From an uncultured Alphaproteobacteria bacterium (GTDB taxonomy: Bacteria; Pseudomonadota; Alphaproteobacteria; Rhizobiales; Beijerinckiaceae), in contig CALCZO010000181.1 in NCBI GenBank assembly GCA_937903315.1, positions 1-6,870 on the forward strand: DNA of 6,870 bases, in the 5' to 3' direction. The position numbers were made by a program, and so were the translations under genes. Numbering within the stretch: the stretch's first letter is position 1; each line of letters begins with the position of its first letter. This document shows, piece after piece, positions 1-6,009 of the stretch. The notes beneath the pieces are model-generated. The model saw only the letters and a list, made by a program, of their open reading frames with translations, was not told the DNA's origin and did no database searches.

Positions 1-575
1 AGGATGTTGGCGCGCTTCTCGCGCTCGGCCTTCATCTGCCGGCCCATCGCCTCGACCAGATTGGCCGGCGGCACGATGTCCTTGATCTCGATGCGGGTGA
101 TCTTGATGCCCCATGGCGAGGCCGCCGCATCGACCACCCCGAGCAGCCGGGTGTTGATCTCGTCGCGGTGCGACAGCAACTGGTCGAGGTCCATTGACCC
201 CATCACCGTGCGGATATTGGTCGTCGTCAGGTTCAGCAGCGCATGATGCAGGTTATAGACCTCATACGAGGCACGGGCCGCATCCAGCACCTGGAAGAAC
301 ACCACCCCATCGGCGGTGACGTTGGCGTTGTCCTTGGTGATGACCTCCTGCGTCGGCACATCGAGCACCTGCTCCATCATCACCACCTTGTGGCCGACGG
401 TCTCGATATACGGGATGACGAGGCCGAGGCCCGGCGTCAGCGTCCGGTTGTAGCGGCGGAACCGCTCGACCGTGTAGTTCATCCCCTGCGGCACCTGCCG
501 GATGCCGGCCATCAGCGTGATGATGACAAAGATGAACAGGGCTATCGCAAAGACACTGCCGCCTTCGATGTACAT
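1..575 (-). CDS. SPFH/band-7 domain membrane protein (stomatin/QmcA/paraslipin type), C-terminus cut off by the window edge
   Basis: Reading the minus strand from ATG at 575 gives 191 complete codons, still open at base 1. Residues about 8-25 form one hydrophobic segment (FAIALFIFVIITLMAGI), the usual N-terminal membrane anchor. The SPFH domain follows: VPQG at 28-31, ERFRRYNRTLTPGL at 37-50, DVPTQEVITKDNANVTADG at 72-90, and the stretch around TTTNIRTVMG and LDQLLSHRDEIN at 117-141. WGIKITRIEIKDI at 155-167 and an E/K/R-rich start of the coiled coil (MGRQMKAEREKRA) at 177-189 also match stomatin, paraslipin and QmcA proteins, which run to about 300 residues; about 100 are missing here. GGGAGAG lies just upstream of the start. 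Such proteins form membrane-bound oligomeric rings and are often next to an NfeD-family gene, which would lie beyond the left edge (inference). The gene follows hemH on the same strand after 87 bases, so co-transcription is possible. The family is clear; the specific role is not. Confidence 0.93.
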   Translation of the reverse strand, partial: MYIEGGSVFAIALFIFVIITLMAGIRQVPQGMNYTVERFRRYNRTLTPGLGLVIPYIETVGHKVVMMEQVLDVPTQEVITKDNANVTADGVVFFQVLDAARASYEVYNLHHALLNLTTTNIRTVMGSMDLDQLLSHRDEINTRLLGVVDAAASPWGIKITRIEIKDIVPPANLVEAMGRQMKAEREKRANI

Positions 576-631
576 GGCATCTCTCCCTCATCGCGAATCG
601 GCCCGATGCCGCGCCGCGCCAAGGTGACTCT

Positions 632-661
632 CCCGCCCGGCAATGACAAGCCGACGGCGGG
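632..661 (-). terminator. Stem-loop directly after the hemH stop codon; possible weak terminator or mRNA-end hairpin
   Basis: The arms CCCGCC (632-637) plus CGGC (638-641) can pair with GCCG (650-653) and GGCGGG (656-661), giving 10 G-C-rich pairs with a two-base bulge at 654-655 and an 8-base loop. It begins one base past the hemH stop on the minus strand. No run of T follows it in the direction of transcription, so it is not a canonical intrinsic terminator. It may stabilise the hemH mRNA end or only partly terminate before the SPFH gene. Confidence 0.35.
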
Positions 662-662
662 C

Positions 663-1706
663 TCAGATCCAGCCCATCAGCTCGCGGCGAACGATGGCCT
701 CGATCACGTCCATGCCCGGTTCGGACGCGTTGAGCGCCGGGATATAGGAGAACTTCTCGCCGCCGTTGTGCTCGAAGATCTCGCGGTTCTCGCCGTCAAG
801 TTCCTCGAGCGTTTCGAGGCAGTCGGCCGTGAAGCCCGGCGCCACCATGGCAAGCCGCTTGATGCCCTTCTTTGCCAGCTTCTCCACCGTCTCGTCGGTA
901 TAGGGCTGCAGCCATGGATCGTTTCCGAACCGCGACTGGAACGAGATCACATAGCGGTCCTTGTCCCAGCCCAAAGCCTCGCGCAGCAGACGCCCGGTCT
1001 TCATGCAGTGGCAATGGTAGGGATCGCCGGCGCGATGATATTTCTGCGGCATCCCATGGAACGTCGCCAGCAGCACCTCGGGCTCGAAATCGAGACCGGC
1101 CAGATGCGTGCGAACCGAGCGGGCAAGCGCATCGATATAGGTCGGATCGTCATGCCAGGCCGGGGCGACGCGCACCGCCGGCTGCCAGCGCATGCGGATC
1201 AGCGCCCGGAATGCCTCGTCGGCAGCGGTTGCGGTGGTCGCGGCGGCATACTGCGGATAGAGCGGCACCAGCAGGATGCGCTCGCAGCCCTGTTCCTGCA
1301 GCGCGCGGATGCGGCTTTCGGTCGAGGGATTGGCATAGCGCATCGCCCAGTCGACGAGGATGTTGGGATGGCCCTTCAGCCGCTCCGCCAGCTTCTCGGC
1401 CTGATCACGGGTGATCGTCTTGAGCGGCCCCTCGTTCTTCTCGTTGTTCCAGATCGTCGCGTAGTCCTTGCCCTTCTTGCCGGGGCGGACGGTCAGGATG
1501 ATCAGGTTGAGGATTGGCCACCATTTCCACCTCGGCTCCTCGATCACGCGCGTATCGGAGAGGAATTCCTTGAGATAGCGCCGCATCGACCAGTAGTCGG
1601 TGCCGTCCGGCGTGCCGAGATTGAGCAGCAGGACGCCGATCTTGCCGTAGGGCACATCGGGGTGACTGGACGGGCGGTGAGGATGGGACGAAGGACTGTC
1701 GATCAT
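663..1706 (-). CDS. hemH: Ferrochelatase (protoheme ferro-lyase), 347 residues
   Basis: This enzyme inserts ferrous iron into protoporphyrin IX, the last step of protoheme synthesis, at the cytoplasmic face of the membrane. The single-domain family is recognisable along its length: KIGVLLLNLGTPD at 22-34, MRRYLKEFLSD at 41-51, GPLKTITR at 93-100, VDWAMRYANPS at 118-128, LVPLYPQYAAATT at 146-158, TFHGMP at 215-220, GDPYHCHC at 227-234, FQSRFGNDPWLQPYT at 256-270 and APGFTADCLETLEEL at 289-303. His217 (human His263 position) and Glu298 (human Glu343 position) are the expected catalytic residues; the DCLETLEE form is the usual proteobacterial one. Length is normal. The first 20 residues are an extension rich in Ser, His and Pro before the family core. 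The ATG at 1706 has only a weak ribosome-binding site, so a later start is possible. It is transcribed divergently from the metallophosphatase gene and precedes the SPFH gene. Confidence 0.97.
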   Translation of the reverse strand: MIDSPSSHPHRPSSHPDVPYGKIGVLLLNLGTPDGTDYWSMRRYLKEFLSDTRVIEEPRWKWWPILNLIILTVRPGKKGKDYATIWNNEKNEGPLKTITRDQAEKLAERLKGHPNILVDWAMRYANPSTESRIRALQEQGCERILLVPLYPQYAAATTATAADEAFRALIRMRWQPAVRVAPAWHDDPTYIDALARSVRTHLAGLDFEPEVLLATFHGMPQKYHRAGDPYHCHCMKTGRLLREALGWDKDRYVISFQSRFGNDPWLQPYTDETVEKLAKKGIKRLAMVAPGFTADCLETLEELDGENREIFEHNGGEKFSYIPALNASEPGMDVIEAIVRRELMGWI

Positions 1707-1721
1707 GTCCGCTATTTAGAG

Positions 1722-1740
1722 CATTTCCACGCCATTTCCA
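1722..1740 (+). repeat. Short direct repeat (CATTTCCA twice, 11-base period) upstream of hemH
   Basis: CATTTCCA occurs at 1722-1729 and again at 1733-1740, one helical turn apart, 16 bases upstream of the hemH start. The spacing would suit tandem binding of a regulator on one face of the DNA, but two 8-base copies can also arise by chance. The preceding bases (TTTAGAG) recall a half of the iron-control motif bound by Irr in Rhizobiales, but no matching second half is present. Confidence 0.3.
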
Positions 1741-1817
1741 GCCCCGGCCAAACCGGCAATCGTACTTGTCATCCTCCTGTCGTCATCGCATTCTGGGATG
1801 ATGCACCTTCGGCAGGC

Positions 1818-1823
1818 AGGAGA
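1818..1823 (+). promoter_or_regulatory. Ribosome-binding site that fixes the metallophosphatase start
   Basis: AGGAGA sits six bases before the ATG at 1830. It matters because this reading frame is open for about 1.6 kb further upstream, across hemH on the opposite strand, and a longest-frame rule would put the start far too early. The site, the signal peptide that follows at once and the family length all agree on 1830. Confidence 0.75.
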
Positions 1824-1829
1824 ACGATC

Positions 1830-3377
1830 ATGAGCGGCGTATCACGGCGTGAGGCATTCAGGATCGCGGTGGCTGGCGGGCTGGCCTCGGCCACCATCGT
1901 CGCAGGCTCCGCAGAGGAAGCCGTCGCCCAGGCCGCGCAGCAAGGCGCCGTGCCGACCTTCCGGCTGCTGCTGGTCAATGATATCTACAAGATGAGCGAG
2001 CAGAAGGGCCGTGGCGGATTTGCACGCCTCGCGGCGATCGCCCGCGCAGCCAAGTCGGACGGCGTGCCGACGCTCTACGCCCATGCCGGCGACATGTATT
2101 CCCCCTCGCTGATGAGCGGCTTCGATCAGGGGGCGCACACCGTCGAATTGCTCAACGTCGTGCCGCCCGACGTGTTTGTGCCGGGCAATCATGAGTTCGA
2201 TTTCGGCAAGAAGAACTATCTCGATCGGCTGCAACAGGCGAAATTCCCGTTCTTCGCCGCCAACCTGCGCCATGCCGACGGCTCGGTCATCGCCCGCCAT
2301 CAGGATCGCGCCGTGTTCACCCTGGGGCCGGTCAAGGTCGGCGTGTTCGGCGTCGCGCTGAAGGACACCCCGCTGATGTCCTCGGCCGATGGCTTTGTGT
2401 TCACCGATGAGATGCAGACCGTGCGTGACCAGTCCAAGGCGCTGCGGGCGGAAGGGGCCGACATCGTCGTCGCTGTCACCCACACCGATTTCCTGCGCGA
2501 CATCGAGATTGCCCGCTCGCGCCTGGTCGATGTGCTGCTGACCGGTCACGACCATGACCTGCGCATTTCCTACGACAACCGGACCGCGATGGTCGAATCG
2601 GGCGAGGAAGGCGAGTATGTCACCGCCATCGACATGTATTGCGTCGTCGCCGAGAAGGACGGCAAACGGTCGGTGACCTGGCGGCCCGCCTTCCGGCCGA
2701 TCGATTCGGCGCTTGTGACCCCCGACCCCGAAGCACTGGCGATCGTCAGGCGCTACGAGGCAGAGCTTTCCAAGGAACTCGATGTCGCGATTGGCACCAC
2801 CGCCGTTGAACTCGACAGCCGGTCCGCCTCGGTCCGGTCGCAGGAAACCGCCATGGGCAACCTGATTGCCGACGCGATCCGCGCATCGACGGGGGCCGAG
2901 GTCGCCATCACCAACGGCGGCGGCATCCGCGCCAACAAGATCTACCCCGCCGGCACCACGCTGACCCGCCGCGACATGCTGAGCGAGCTGCCCTTCGGCA
3001 ACGCCACCGTAATGGTCGAGATCACCGGCAAGGACATCCGCGATGCGCTGGAAAACGGGTTGTCACAGGTGGATCAGCGCGGCGGCCGCTTCCCGCAGGT
3101 TTCCGGGCTGAAACTGGTCTACAACCGCGCCGCCCCGGCCGGCAGCCGGATCGTCTCGATCGAGGCGGGCGGCAAGCCGCTCGATCCGGCGGCGAAATAC
3201 AAGGTCGCCTCCAACGATTTCATGTTCGGTGGCGGCGACGGTTACACGGCGCTGGCGCGTGGGCGCACGCTGATCGGCAAGACCGACGGCACGCTGATGG
3301 CGAATGTCGTGATGGCATACATCCGCCAGATTGGCAGGGTCGAGACAAGGGTCGAGGGGCGGATCGTCGCGCAATAG
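1830..3377 (+). CDS. Exported bifunctional metallophosphatase / 5'-nucleotidase (UshA-like), 515 residues
   Basis: This is a periplasmic hydrolase of nucleotides or related phosphate esters, with an N-terminal calcineurin-like metallophosphatase domain and a C-terminal 5'-nucleotidase substrate domain. Residues 1-36 form a probable Tat signal: SRREAFR at 5-11, a hydrophobic stretch at 12-26, and an Ala-rich cleavage region (AVAQA) at 31-35. Metal-ligand motifs are VNDIY at 49-53 (Asp51), AGDMY at 86-90 (Asp88), PGNHEFD at 118-124 (Asn120, His121), THTD at 217-220 (His218) and TGHDHD at 238-243 (His240, His242). The C-terminal domain has ETAMGNLIADAIR at 339-351, TNGGGIR at 361-367, LPFGN at 387-391, FPQVSGLKL at 421-429 and NDFMFGGGDGY at 462-472, the nucleoside-stacking and binding loops. 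The first metal motif is D-x-Y where UshA has D-x-H. Substrate cannot be told from sequence; phosphate or nucleotide scavenging is an inference. It stands alone as a transcription unit or with the small gene downstream. Confidence 0.94.
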   Translation: MSGVSRREAFRIAVAGGLASATIVAGSAEEAVAQAAQQGAVPTFRLLLVNDIYKMSEQKGRGGFARLAAIARAAKSDGVPTLYAHAGDMYSPSLMSGFDQGAHTVELLNVVPPDVFVPGNHEFDFGKKNYLDRLQQAKFPFFAANLRHADGSVIARHQDRAVFTLGPVKVGVFGVALKDTPLMSSADGFVFTDEMQTVRDQSKALRAEGADIVVAVTHTDFLRDIEIARSRLVDVLLTGHDHDLRISYDNRTAMVESGEEGEYVTAIDMYCVVAEKDGKRSVTWRPAFRPIDSALVTPDPEALAIVRRYEAELSKELDVAIGTTAVELDSRSASVRSQETAMGNLIADAIRASTGAEVAITNGGGIRANKIYPAGTTLTRRDMLSELPFGNATVMVEITGKDIRDALENGLSQVDQRGGRFPQVSGLKLVYNRAAPAGSRIVSIEAGGKPLDPAAKYKVASNDFMFGGGDGYTALARGRTLIGKTDGTLMANVVMAYIRQIGRVETRVEGRIVAQ

Positions 3378-3393
3378 CGGCTTTTTCCAGCCG
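3378..3393 (+). terminator. Possible weak terminator hairpin after the metallophosphatase gene
   Basis: CGGCT (3378-3382) can pair with AGCCG (3389-3393) around a TTTTCC loop, immediately after the stop codon, followed by only three T residues. The stem is short and the T run minimal, so read-through to the next gene is likely if it acts at all. Confidence 0.25.
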
Positions 3394-3488
3394 TTTGGGC
3401 AGCGCTGGATTCTGCGCGGTTCTTGCTTGTTTCCGGTGGCACACACGGCTGGGGCGCCCATCGCCCCCCGTCTATCCCGGAGGATTCG

Positions 3489-3806
3489 ATGACCCTGCGC
3501 ACAGCACCAGCCCTCGTACTGGCCATGATGGCTGGCCCAGCATTTGCCGCCGACGTGCCGCTCAACAACAGCGCGATTGCCAACCTCGTCTCGGGCAAGC
3601 AATTTGTGATCGGCGGCGGCGTCGCCTCGTTCGCCAAGGACAAGAGCTATAATTTTTCCGGCCTGTTCACCGGCAAATGGCGCGCGACCAACCGCTCGGT
3701 CTGCATCACCTTTTCGACCGGCGAGACGCGGTGCGACAAGGTCGTACGCAATGGCAGGCAGGTGTTCCTGATTGATGCCGGCGGCGCCCGCACCCTGCTG
3801 AAATGA
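3489..3806 (+). CDS. Small secreted protein of unknown function, 105 residues
   Basis: I do not recognise the family. The start at 3489 has a good ribosome-binding site (GGAGG at 3479-3483, five bases away) and opens at once into a Sec signal peptide: MTLR, a hydrophobic core at 7-15, and an AFA cleavage site before Ala21. The mature protein of about 85 residues has alternating polar and hydrophobic strands (KQFVIGG, YNFSGLFTGKWRAT, SVCITFS, QVFLIDAGG), which suggests a small beta-rich fold. Its two cysteines, Cys72 and Cys82, are ten residues apart and could form a disulfide in the periplasm. A Gly-x-Trp (62-64) before a Cys pair is common in small periplasmic beta proteins of alphaproteobacteria, but I cannot assign a named domain. 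It lies 111 bases after the metallophosphatase on the same strand and ends 25 bases from the convergent ligase gene. The gene is probably real; its function is unknown. Confidence 0.8.
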   Translation: MTLRTAPALVLAMMAGPAFAADVPLNNSAIANLVSGKQFVIGGGVASFAKDKSYNFSGLFTGKWRATNRSVCITFSTGETRCDKVVRNGRQVFLIDAGGARTLLK

Positions 3807-3826
3807 CAAGTCGACGCGCGGCGAGC

Positions 3827-3841
3827 GCCCGTCAGACGGGC
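3827..3841. terminator. Small hairpin at the convergent gene ends; doubtful terminator
   Basis: GCCCGT (3827-3832) and ACGGGC (3836-3841) form a 6-bp stem with a CAG loop, overlapping the ligase stop codon and 20 bases past the small secreted gene's stop. No T run follows on either strand. Its position between convergent genes fits a shared end signal, but the evidence is slight. Confidence 0.2.
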
Positions 3842-5064
3842 CGCTCGTCGGCGATGACCTTGCCATCCTGTGCCAGCGTGCCGGGCGCGACGATCTCGAC
3901 CGCGCCCTTGAGCTTGGTCACCGCCTGCAGGCTCGCGGCAACCGCCGCGACGAGGCCGGCATCCGCAACCGTGCTTTCGGCACGCAGCGTCATCGCATCC
4001 TGTTCGCCGGCGCGGCTGACCACCAGCCTGAGCCGCCCGAGTTCCGGGTGTCGCTTGCCGACCTCGGCCACCTGACCGGGATGGACGAACATGCCCTTGA
4101 CCTTGGTGGTCTGGTCGGCCCGGCCGAGCCAGCCGGCAATCCGCATGTTGGTGCGTCCGCACGGGCTGGTGCCCTCCAGCACCCGGGTCATGTCGCCGGT
4201 GCCGAAGCGCAGCAGCGGATAGTCCGCGTTCAGCCTTGTCACCACGATCTCGCCGATCTCGCCCGCCGCCACCGGTTCGCCGGTGCCGGGCTTGAGAATC
4301 TCGACGATCAGCCCCTCGTTGACCACCATGCCGGCCCGCGCCGGCGTTTCAAACGCGACGACACCGAGTTCGGCGGTGGCAAACGCCTGAAAGGCCTCGA
4401 CGCCGCGTGCGGCAATATCCTTTTGAAGCGAGGCCGGGAAGGCTGCGCCGGACACGAGCGCCTTGCGGATCGACGCGCAATCGACCCCCGCCTCGGCGCC
4501 CTTGTCGAGCAGCATCTTGAGAAAATCGGGTGTACCGGCATAGCCATCGGGCTTGAGAAAGCCGATCGCCTCGAGCTGCTGCTCGGTGTTGCCGACACCA
4601 CCGGGGATCACCGGACAGCCGAGCGCGCGCGCGCCCGATTCCATGATGTGTCCGCCCGGCGTCAGATGGTACGAAAAGCAGTTGTGGACCAGATCGCCCT
4701 TGCGGAACCCGGCGGCAAAAAATGCCCGCGCCGCACCCCACCAGTCATGACCGGTGCCCTCGGGTTCAAAGATCGGACCCGGCGAAACCAGCACCCGCAT
4801 CAGCCCGCCGCGCCGCGTCGGCGACAGGCCGGCGAACGGCGGCAGCGCCTGCTGCATCGCCTTGATCTCGCCCTTGCGGATCACCGGAATGGCGACCAGA
4901 TCGTCGCGCGATTTCAGCCGTGCGATATCGATCCCGCGCAATTGCTTCTTCAGCGACGGCGCCTTTGGCGCAGCCGCAGTCAGCAGCGCCCGGAGGTCAC
5001 GGAAAAGGGCCTTTTCGCGAACTTCCGGCGGGCGGACCTCGAGGCGGTCATAGAAGAGAGCCAT
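3832..5064 (-). CDS. PaaK-like adenylate-forming enzyme (phenylacetate-CoA ligase family), 410 residues, degenerate P-loop
   Basis: The expected role is ATP-dependent activation of a carboxylic acid to its CoA thioester in the cytoplasm. Phenylacetate-CoA-ligase hallmarks are DLVAIPVIRKGEI at 55-67, FRKGDLVHNCFSYHLTPGG at 120-138, GNTEQQL at 158-164, GYAGTPDFL at 174-182, the ATAE equivalent of the GLSE motif at 229-232 (Glu232), RFGTGDMT at 286-293 (Asp291), and the hinge region LGRADQTTKVKGMFVHPGQV at 313-332. Lys402 in the terminal QDGKVIADERPV could be the catalytic C-terminal lysine. The SGTTG-type ATP phosphate loop expected before the GD(L)VHN motif is absent; LVSPGPIFEP at 92-101 stands in its place. 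The length is close to the usual 410-440. The ATG at 5064 follows GGAGGG and lies 13 bases past the livF stop, so translation is probably coupled. The substrate is unknown; an aromatic acid is an inference from the family and the transporter genes. Confidence 0.88.
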   Translation of the reverse strand: MALFYDRLEVRPPEVREKALFRDLRALLTAAAPKAPSLKKQLRGIDIARLKSRDDLVAIPVIRKGEIKAMQQALPPFAGLSPTRRGGLMRVLVSPGPIFEPEGTGHDWWGAARAFFAAGFRKGDLVHNCFSYHLTPGGHIMESGARALGCPVIPGGVGNTEQQLEAIGFLKPDGYAGTPDFLKMLLDKGAEAGVDCASIRKALVSGAAFPASLQKDIAARGVEAFQAFATAELGVVAFETPARAGMVVNEGLIVEILKPGTGEPVAAGEIGEIVVTRLNADYPLLRFGTGDMTRVLEGTSPCGRTNMRIAGWLGRADQTTKVKGMFVHPGQVAEVGKRHPELGRLRLVVSRAGEQDAMTLRAESTVADAGLVAAVAASLQAVTKLKGAVEIVAPGTLAQDGKVIADERPV

Positions 5065-5077
5065 GATCCCTCCGCCT

Positions 5078-5914
5078 TCAGGCCAGCCAGCGCTTGCGGC
5101 GCTTGTAGCTCTTGACATCACGGAACGACTTACGGGTCCCCTCGCCGACGCCGAGGTAGAATTCCTTGACGTCCTCGTTCTCGCGCAGCGCCTTGGCCTC
5201 GCCATCCATCACCACGCGACCGGTCTCCATGATGTAGCCGTATGTGGCATATTTCAGCGCCTGATTGGTGTTCTGTTCGGCCAGCAGGAACGACACGCCT
5301 TCCTTGGCGTTCAGATCCTTGACGATCTCGAAAATCTCCTCGACGACCTGCGGCGCCAGTCCCATCGACGGCTCATCGAGCAGGATCATCTTCGGCCGGC
5401 TCATCAGCGCGCGCCCGATGGCGCACATCTGCTGCTCGCCGCCCGATGTGTAGCCGGCCATCGACTTCTGCCGCTGGCGCAGCCGGGGAAAGTAGTTGTA
5501 GACCTTTTCGAGATCGTCCTTGATCGCGCGGTTGCCGTCGCGCCGCGTGAACGCGCCGGTCAGCAGGTTTTCCTCGATGGTCAGGTGGCCGAAGCAATGG
5601 CGGCCCTCCATCACCTGAATACAGCCGCGCCGGACCAGATCGTTCGGAGTCAGTTGGTCGATCCGCTGACCGTCGAAGATGATCGTGCCCTTGGTGACAT
5701 CGCCACGCTCGGCGCGCAGCAGGTTCGACACCGCCTTCAGCGTCGTCGTCTTGCCGGCGCCGTTGGCCCCCAGCAGGGCCACGATCCCGCCCTTCGGCAC
5801 CGTGAGCGAGACGCCCTTGAGCACCAGAATGACGTGATCGTAGATCACTTCAATGTTGTTGACCGACAGGATGACGTCGGCGGCAGGCTGTGTTGCCTCG
5901 GCGGTGGCGGCCAT
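5078..5914 (-). CDS. livF: Branched-chain amino acid-type ABC transporter ATPase (LivF-like), 278 residues
   Basis: This cytoplasmic ATPase powers a LivFGHMJ-class importer together with a LivG partner and LivH/LivM permeases, none of which are in the window. Motifs are Walker A GANGAGKT at 49-56, Q-loop Gln100 in CIQVMEGRHCF, signature TSGGEQQM at 156-163, Walker B MILLDEPS at 176-183, and AEQN at 212-215, where Gln214 replaces the H-loop histidine as is usual in LivF. A basic tail (RKSFRDVKSYKRRKRWLA, 261-278) extends beyond the approximately 235-residue core. I chose ATG at 5914, preceded by AAAGG, because the open frame upstream crosses an intergenic stem-loop and shows no family similarity. 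It lies 97 bases after the binding-protein gene and 13 before the ligase. The symbol denotes the family; the substrate need not be a branched-chain amino acid and may be an aromatic or other carboxylate. Confidence 0.93.
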   Translation of the reverse strand: MAATAEATQPAADVILSVNNIEVIYDHVILVLKGVSLTVPKGGIVALLGANGAGKTTTLKAVSNLLRAERGDVTKGTIIFDGQRIDQLTPNDLVRRGCIQVMEGRHCFGHLTIEENLLTGAFTRRDGNRAIKDDLEKVYNYFPRLRQRQKSMAGYTSGGEQQMCAIGRALMSRPKMILLDEPSMGLAPQVVEEIFEIVKDLNAKEGVSFLLAEQNTNQALKYATYGYIMETGRVVMDGEAKALRENEDVKEFYLGVGEGTRKSFRDVKSYKRRKRWLA

Positions 5915-5968
5915 CGCTGGACCTTTCGAAACGGCGATCTGACGGGGGGAGCCTGCCACTCGGACAGG

Positions 5969-5996
5969 CATCCGGGGGGACGGATCCCCCCGGATG
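5969..5996 (-). promoter_or_regulatory. Strong intercistronic stem-loop between the binding-protein gene and livF
   Basis: CATCCGGGGGGA (5969-5980) is a perfect 12-base inverted repeat of TCCCCCCGGATG (5985-5996), with a 4-base loop. On the minus-strand mRNA it starts 13 bases past the binding-protein stop and ends 54 bases before the livF start. No T run follows, so it is not a standard terminator. In other binding-protein operons, such as malE-malF, a hairpin here protects the upstream mRNA and lowers downstream expression; the same role is inferred. A second C-tract (complement of 5943-5950) could compete for the G-tract, and a weaker 5-bp stem (5951-5955 with 5965-5969) lies between them. 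Confidence 0.8.
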
Positions 5997-6009
5997 GAAC
6001 GTTCAGGCC

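Larger units (their letters stand above)
1707..1829. promoter_or_regulatory. Divergent upstream region shared by hemH and the metallophosphatase gene
   Basis: These 123 bases lie between two genes that point away from each other, so they should hold promoters for both. For the plus strand, TTGTCA at 1766-1771 is followed 17 bases later by CATTCT at 1789-1794, a poor match to a -10 element. For the minus strand, the A/T-rich CTAAAT just upstream of hemH could act as a -10 but has no clear -35 partner. I see no riboswitch or other RNA element. The region is well supported by position; the individual elements are not. Confidence 0.45.

Noticed and set aside
243..1829. Plus-strand open frame of over 500 codons continuous with the metallophosphatase frame, suggesting a giant fusion protein
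   Set aside because: It runs antisense to the SPFH gene and hemH, both clearly real, has a His/Arg-rich composition typical of antisense frames in GC-rich DNA, and a good ribosome-binding site plus signal peptide mark the true start at 1830.
5270..5281. Missing H-loop histidine in the ABC ATPase (AEQN) as a sign of inactivation
   Set aside because: Glutamine at this place is normal for LivF-type subunits, whose LivG partner carries the histidine.
5834..5848. Palindrome GTGATC-GTA-GATCAC as a possible operator
   Set aside because: It lies inside the livF coding sequence about 70 bases downstream of the start, and encodes ordinary family residues (IYDHVI); chance is the simpler explanation.
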